Below, one piece after another: positions 60,359 to 64,000 of a DNA stretch of 64,000 bases. Position 1 is the first letter of the stretch. Each line of letters begins with the position of its first letter. Under the pieces are notes generated by a model. The model saw only the letters and a program-made list of their open reading frames with translations, made no database searches and was not told where the DNA came from. Source of the stretch: a virus; the IMG/VR virus record IMGVR_UViG_3300034073_002585, positions 90,193 through 154,192 of that record; one strand, 5' to 3'. Made by a program: the position numbers and the translations under genes.

Positions 60359-61116
60359 TAATTACCCGTTTCCTCCAGGAATACTCCTCCATGGAATTTG
60401 TCCGAGTAGTCGAGCATTGTAACCATCGAGTATTTAGTCCCTGACTTAACTGGCATAGCGCGGTGCGGATACATAAAATTAGATGGGAAAATAAAAACGT
60501 CTCCAGCTCTTGCCTTGGCAGTCAAATTTTGAAGCCTAAAGTTTAGCTCGCCACCCTCATAGTCGTCATTAGGATATGCAACTAGGGATACAACACAGTT
60601 GTACGAATATCCGTGGTCATGGTGTTCTTGGAAGTGCTGCCCTGGGCCATACTTAACGTAGTTAGTTGCTTCCCAGTAGCGGAGTTCGCCAATGTGGTAA
60701 CGTCTGGTGTAATCTTTTACAACTTGCTTCTGCCTGTGTATTGTCTCTTCAGCTAGGCTTCTTAGCTTGTCGCCCCAAACGCTAGTGTCGTCATCAAAAT
60801 CATGCAACTTATATTTAAAATCCCAGCAGTCACGGTACTCTGGAATTTTCATAGAGTACCCAACCATAGCTTCTTGATACTCGTAGTCATTTTCTGGAGA
60901 GGAAAGAACTTCTTCAATTCTCTCTATAATCTTCATTTCTTTGGGTAGAACATCATGATATACCCATATCCCGCTACCAGGCTTAACTTCTTCTGCAGAG
61001 CTCCAAGTAACTTCGTCTAATTTGTACCATTCAGTTAGACGGTTATTCATTCTTTCTTGTTCTTCTGCGCCCTCTTTGGCTAGTTTTTCTTTTACTGTGT
61101 CTGACATATTATTCAT
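60358..61116 (-). CDS. 2OG-Fe(II) oxygenase 11
   Basis: 252 residues; a second ATG at 61107 is also possible. H165-H166-D167 gives the HxD site (FQEHHDHGYSY), AYPNDDYEGGELNFRL, H218 in FMYPHRAMPV and Lys228 in GTKYSMVTMLDY. It pairs with copy 12 in lysine use and in the NYVKYGxGxHF / FNFVKYEGAGTHF block. Longer charged N-terminus than the other copies. Confidence 0.84.
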   Translation of the reverse strand: MNNMSDTVKEKLAKEGAEEQERMNNRLTEWYKLDEVTWSSAEEVKPGSGIWVYHDVLPKEMKIIERIEEVLSSPENDYEYQEAMVGYSMKIPEYRDCWDFKYKLHDFDDDTSVWGDKLRSLAEETIHRQKQVVKDYTRRYHIGELRYWEATNYVKYGPGQHFQEHHDHGYSYNCVVSLVAYPNDDYEGGELNFRLQNLTAKARAGDVFIFPSNFMYPHRAMPVKSGTKYSMVTMLDYSDKFHGGVFLEETGN

Positions 61117-61123
61117 AATACCT

Positions 61124-61861
61124 TTAGTAAGTTAGTTTATACTCTGTAACCGTCTGGGATACTTTATTGTTTACACCGTCTCTGTCATTATAGTCGCTCA
61201 TTATTACTACAGAGTACTTAGTACCCTCAATCATTTCTTCTGAAGCGTGTTCATATATGTATGTTGAAGGAAAAACTACAATATCTCCAGCAGATGGTTT
61301 AAGTTTTAGATTGTCTAACCTAGGAAACCACAATTCTCCACCTACATAATTGTCGTTTAAATATACAACTATCGAAACTGTAGAGACATACGTAGGCCCG
61401 TGGTCAGCATGAATCCTAAAGTGCGTGCCTGCGCCCTCATACTTAACAAAATTAAATGCTTCGTAGGCTCTAATACCCACGCCCCAATAGGAGCCATAGT
61501 CATCGACGCACATACGAACTTTTTGAAAGATTTCTTCATGCATTTGATATAGTTTTTGATTCTCTGAAGTTTTAGGCCCTAAGCCTACCGAGTTGAACTT
61601 AAAGTCTTTAGCGTTTCTAGACTCTAGGTCAACCTCATCTGAGGTTGTAACATATGCTCCTCGCCAAGAGTATTGAGTTTGACCATTTAAGTGTGACTCT
61701 AAGGTGTCTACATATGTCTGACACTGAGACTCTGATAGTGCTTTTCTGTACACATTTACCCCCAGCGCTGGGTTAAGTACAGAAATATGGCCTATGGTTC
61801 TGTCTTTAGCCCTGTTACTAGCCGTCTCCGACCTGTCTTTAGTAAACCAATCATCGCTCAT
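61124..61861 (-). CDS. 2OG-Fe(II) oxygenase 12
   Basis: 245 residues. H151/D153 (FRIHADHGPTYVS), VVYLNDNYVGGELWFP, H205 in YIYEHASEEM, Lys215 in GTKYSVVIMSDY. Paralogue of copy 11 through the shared HADHG/HHDHG block and SVV.YLND strands. Separated from the glycosyltransferase by 18 bases. Confidence 0.84.
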   Translation of the reverse strand: MSDDWFTKDRSETASNRAKDRTIGHISVLNPALGVNVYRKALSESQCQTYVDTLESHLNGQTQYSWRGAYVTTSDEVDLESRNAKDFKFNSVGLGPKTSENQKLYQMHEEIFQKVRMCVDDYGSYWGVGIRAYEAFNFVKYEGAGTHFRIHADHGPTYVSTVSIVVYLNDNYVGGELWFPRLDNLKLKPSAGDIVVFPSTYIYEHASEEMIEGTKYSVVIMSDYNDRDGVNNKVSQTVTEYKLTY

Positions 61862-61879
61862 GAGAAAAGTCTACACCAA

Positions 61880-62887
61880 TTAGGTAGTTATGGGGGGCAT
61901 ATGCCTGAACTCTTGTCCGTGTCTATGAGCATTTAGCTTATGGTAATTTTCATCATATTCGCACCACTGCGGGTTTAGACCATACTTTTTGCAATACTCT
62001 AAAATTTTTTCTTTTGGTATGTTTCCGTATACTCCCTTTAAATTTCCCGACAAGAGCATGTTTAATTTTTTCATAGACTCGTCCGACTGGTCCCAGAAGG
62101 CGTCTTTATTTAAATCTGCCCACGGTCTGTGGGACACAGTTCTTGGCAACTCCTCGCCTGGATACTCTTTGTATGTGTCATGGTAGTAAAGAATCTTAGG
62201 GGTAGCATAAAATCGCCAGCCCCTTGCCCACGACTGTAGCGTTAAATATATTTCTTCGCCGTGGTAGTTCATGTCTGGGTCAATGGGTACTTCTTCTACA
62301 TACTTACTAGTGGAAAAAACCCAGCTACCCTGCCAATAGCAATCCTCTAAAACATCATCTGTATCTGGAACTGGCTCTACTTTAGGGAATCCATATCCAG
62401 GGATATAGTCAGAGTTTATCCTGGGTCTATAAAAATTTTTCAATCTTCCAGCTCGTGAATTATACGTTATATTGCCACTCTCATCAAACTCATACTCTGG
62501 GCCAGATACGGTTATGATTGCTTTTTCAGAGTGTTTACTGGCTTTTTCATATTCTTGTAAAACTATCTCATCCCAGTTTGGGGCAAATATATTGTGCCCA
62601 CACGTATATAAGATGTAGTCATATGTTGGAGAGACCTGTGTAGTTTTGTTTCTAGACCAGAGAACCCCTCTATATGTAGACAGGTTGTATTTTCTATATA
62701 TTATTTTGTCTTTAGATACAAAGTCTCTCAGGTTTGCGTGTAAGTCTTCAGATTCTTGTTCTGATACTACAGAAAAACTTATTCTGTGGGGGTATTTGGC
62801 CTTCTTCAAACAATCTTGTACAGATTCGTATAAATTTTTTTCTCTATATGCCACCATAGAGACTAATATTTTTTTATTGCTACTCAT
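61880..62887 (-). CDS. GlcNAc-type glycosyltransferase, Skp1 Gnt1-like (PF11397-like)
   Basis: 335 residues with a GT-A fold: ILVSMVAYREKNLYESVQDC start, RISFSVVSEQESED, GVLWSRNKTTQ, YILYTCGHNIFAPNWDEIVL near 95-114, AIITVSGPEYEF, and WQGSWVFSTSKYVEEVPIDP followed by NYHGEEIYLTLQSWARGW near 215-232. This order fits the family that contains the Dictyostelium Skp1 hydroxyproline GlcNAc transferase. Lying between oxygenases 12 and 13, it could glycosylate residues hydroxylated by its neighbours. Family match is by eye; donor and acceptor are inferred. Confidence 0.7.
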   Translation of the reverse strand: MSSNKKILVSMVAYREKNLYESVQDCLKKAKYPHRISFSVVSEQESEDLHANLRDFVSKDKIIYRKYNLSTYRGVLWSRNKTTQVSPTYDYILYTCGHNIFAPNWDEIVLQEYEKASKHSEKAIITVSGPEYEFDESGNITYNSRAGRLKNFYRPRINSDYIPGYGFPKVEPVPDTDDVLEDCYWQGSWVFSTSKYVEEVPIDPDMNYHGEEIYLTLQSWARGWRFYATPKILYYHDTYKEYPGEELPRTVSHRPWADLNKDAFWDQSDESMKKLNMLLSGNLKGVYGNIPKEKILEYCKKYGLNPQWCEYDENYHKLNAHRHGQEFRHMPPITT

Positions 62888-63668
62888 TGCTTGAGATTAT
62901 TTCATCTAAAAGAGTTTTCGGGGCTACCCAGCATTGAATACACTCTTCCCCATTAATTATGCAAGGGTAGTTATTTTCTGGTAAATCGTTAAAATATGGA
63001 GGATGACCAGAGTGTTCGTAATATCTAATGTCTCCGTCATGTCTATATTTTTGAATTAGCTCGTTAAATAAATCTTCTTGCTTCGGGTCCTGTAAATCTA
63101 AATCATAACCCCAGTGGGTTTCATCTACAAAAAGACCGAATAATAGAATTATGTATGCATCTTTGTTGTCTACAGGATACGGTGGTCTACTGTGAGTTTG
63201 TTGTTGACCCATAAAGAAAATTCCACTATTCTCTGCTTCATCAAACTGAGTGCCGTCAACAATTACGCCCCAGCTGTCAAAACCAGAAATTTCTACGCAA
63301 AAATCTAGGGTGTATTGGCACACGCTCTGGTCCATATGCTCCCACAGATAAGGAGTAACCCCGTTGTGTTGTTGGTATCTAGCTGACCAGAGTACTTTTA
63401 ATCTAAGATTTTCATTGCCCCAGTGCTTTTTTGCGGTTGCTAATACTTTGTCCCGAATTTCTTGAGAAAAGTTTGGTTCGGAAACCCAGCGGCCAACGAT
63501 TGTGTGGTAAGGAGTAGCCGAGCCTGGTCCCCAGTCGGAGTCTCTGGCTATGGTATTTTTAATCTCTTCTAGCGTTTCCTTATCAAAAAGATTAGCTACT
63601 TTAAATGCCTCTATACCTTCTGGAAGTGGCCACTTAATGTTTTTACTGGAATCGGCATTTATCGGCAT
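62880..63668 (-). CDS. 2OG-Fe(II) oxygenase-like protein 13 (divergent)
   Basis: 262 residues. H111/D113 in LWEHMDQSVCQYT, a DSWGVIVDG strand, and H159 with R161 in QQQTHSRPPYP fit a jelly-roll iron site, but the YLNDDYEGGEL strand is absent, so it is the most divergent member. First gene of the long - strand run and probably translated from a leaderless mRNA. It overlaps the glycosyltransferase by eight bases. It may instead be a non-catalytic relative. Confidence 0.6.
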   Translation of the reverse strand: MPINADSSKNIKWPLPEGIEAFKVANLFDKETLEEIKNTIARDSDWGPGSATPYHTIVGRWVSEPNFSQEIRDKVLATAKKHWGNENLRLKVLWSARYQQHNGVTPYLWEHMDQSVCQYTLDFCVEISGFDSWGVIVDGTQFDEAENSGIFFMGQQQTHSRPPYPVDNKDAYIILLFGLFVDETHWGYDLDLQDPKQEDLFNELIQKYRHDGDIRYYEHSGHPPYFNDLPENNYPCIINGEECIQCWVAPKTLLDEIISSNE

Positions 63669-63674
63669 ATAGCC

Positions 63675-63680
63675 ATTATA
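63675..63680 (-). promoter_or_regulatory. TATAAT -10 box, leaderless start of oxygenase run
   Basis: Perfect TATAAT on the - strand, six bases before the ATG at 63668 and no ribosome site, so RNA and protein likely start together. It lies directly after the terminator of the upstream gene. No -35 match is seen because the terminator occupies that place. Confidence 0.6.
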
Positions 63681-63690
63681 GTAAAGAAAA

Positions 63691-63711
63691 AGCCCCCGCA
63701 GTGCGGAGGCT
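63691..63711 (-). terminator. intrinsic terminator of the FPPY-repeat gene
   Basis: On the - strand AGCCTCCGC-ACT-GCGGGGGCT then TTTTCTTT: nine paired positions with one mismatch and a U-rich tail, the clearest intrinsic terminator in the window. It sits 19 bases after the stop of the gene to its right. Confidence 0.8.
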
Positions 63712-63729
63712 AATTCTTTACCCTAACTC

Positions 63730-64000
63730 TTACTTATCTTCCTCAGGGGTATCAAAATCTTCTACAGAGAAGATAGAGAACCTAGGTGGGAAGTATGGTG
63801 GGAAGTAAGGTGGGAAGTATGGGAACCTAGGTGGGAAGTAAGGTGGGAAGTAAGGTGGGAAGTATGGGAACCTAGGTGGGAAGTAAGGTGGGAAGTAAGG
63901 TGGGAAGTAAGGTGGGAAGTAAGGTGGGAAGTAAGGTGGGAAGTAAGGTGGGAAGTAAGGTGGGAAGTAAGGTGGGAAGTAAGGTGGGAAGTAAGGTGGG
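63730..64000 (-). CDS. Phe-Pro-Pro-Tyr repeat protein, 5' partial
   Basis: Open from the right edge to a TAA at 63730-63732. The visible 89 residues are FPPY repeats, with FPPR/FPY variants every few units, followed by a short end (FSIFSVEDFDTPEEDK). The repeat is the same as in the protein at 45783, though here it uses a 12-bp unit with little variation. The start and any N-terminal domain lie outside the window. It has its own terminator, so it is a separate transcript from the oxygenases. Confidence 0.8.
   Translation of the reverse strand, partial: PPYFPPYFPPYFPPYFPPYFPPYFPPYFPPYFPPYFPPYFPPRFPYFPPYFPPYFPPRFPYFPPYFPPYFPPRFSIFSVEDFDTPEEDK
63781..64000. repeat. 12-bp tandem repeat encoding FPPY
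   Basis: Unit GGTGGGAAGTAA on +. From 63871 to the edge the unit runs without interruption about ten times, and earlier copies are broken by CCTAGG variants. On - it reads TTCCCACCTTAC, i.e. Phe-Pro-Pro-Tyr. Twelve-base length keeps frame when copies are gained or lost. Confidence 0.92.

Noticed and set aside
63781-64000. Tandem 12-bp repeats as possible iterons of an origin or a CRISPR array
   Set aside because: The unit encodes Phe-Pro-Pro-Tyr in an open frame with a stop and terminator behind it, and there are no spacers.

Overview
The window reads as about 64 kb of the genome of a tailed phage with a long tail (siphovirus-type) that infects an actinobacterium. Evidence: an HK97-type capsid and maturation protein of the kind found in actinophages, a WhiB-like iron-sulfur regulator (a family confined to actinobacteria and their phages), many TTG/GTG starts, and several genes that seem to be read from leaderless mRNAs. 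Base composition is moderate rather than GC-rich, which suggests a low-GC aquatic actinobacterium; the host assignment is inference. The large terminase subunit, portal and lysis enzymes were not found here. The first gene is cut by the left edge and the last by the right edge.

Layout. (1) 1-23.6 kb, + strand, virion genes: an ADP-ribosyltransferase-like protein, a 1537-residue capsid maturation protease polyprotein, the major capsid protein with a long acidic extension, neck and connector genes, tail tube, two tail-assembly-chaperone frames joined by a clear -1 slippery site (CCCAAAT at 13745), tape measure, distal tail proteins, and a tail fibre ending in an S74 self-cleaving chaperone. (2) 23.6-33.1 kb, + strand, DNA metabolism: family A DNA polymerase, RuvC-like resolvase, SNF2-type helicase, Cas4/RecB-like nuclease, Sak4-like ATPase, SSB, a possible glycosyltransferase, a pyrimidine-dimer-glycosylase-like protein and WhiB. 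(3) 33.1-41.5 kb, - strand: glycosyltransferases, a methyltransferase, an APS-kinase/nucleotidyltransferase fusion next to a sulfotransferase, a metallophosphoesterase, a 38-residue zinc-finger-like protein and a primase-polymerase/SF3 helicase. (4) 41.8-52.0 kb, mainly - strand: a one-TM protein, then an adhesin and fibre locus with four collagen-like proteins dominated by Gly-Pro-Thr triplets, some with C1q/TNF-like or Ig-like ends, and a protein with Phe-Pro-Pro-Tyr repeats. (5) 52.0-63.7 kb: thirteen candidate 2-oxoglutarate/Fe(II) oxygenases of the prolyl-4-hydroxylase type (one on +, twelve on -), two DUF6065-like proteins and a glycosyltransferase resembling the Skp1-hydroxyproline GlcNAc transferase family. 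(6) 63.7-64 kb: the C-terminus of a second Phe-Pro-Pro-Tyr repeat protein.

The main proposal is that regions 4 to 6 form a fibre-decoration system: repetitive, proline-rich collagen-like fibres together with an unusually large paralogous set of hydroxylases and a hydroxyproline-type glycosyltransferase, possibly helped by the other glycosyltransferases and a PAPS-making plus sulfotransferase pair in region 3. The parts are visible in the sequence; the link between enzymes and fibres is inference. One caution is that in these collagens proline is nearly always in the X position of Gly-X-Y and threonine in Y, so classical Y-position 4-hydroxylation has few targets.

Regulatory signals: a recurring TAAAAT element without a visible -35 box lies upstream of seven virion or fibre transcription units, while TTGACA/TATAAT-like boxes sit about 7 bases before start codons of several non-structural genes, as expected for leaderless mRNAs. 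Several strong hairpins separate gene blocks.
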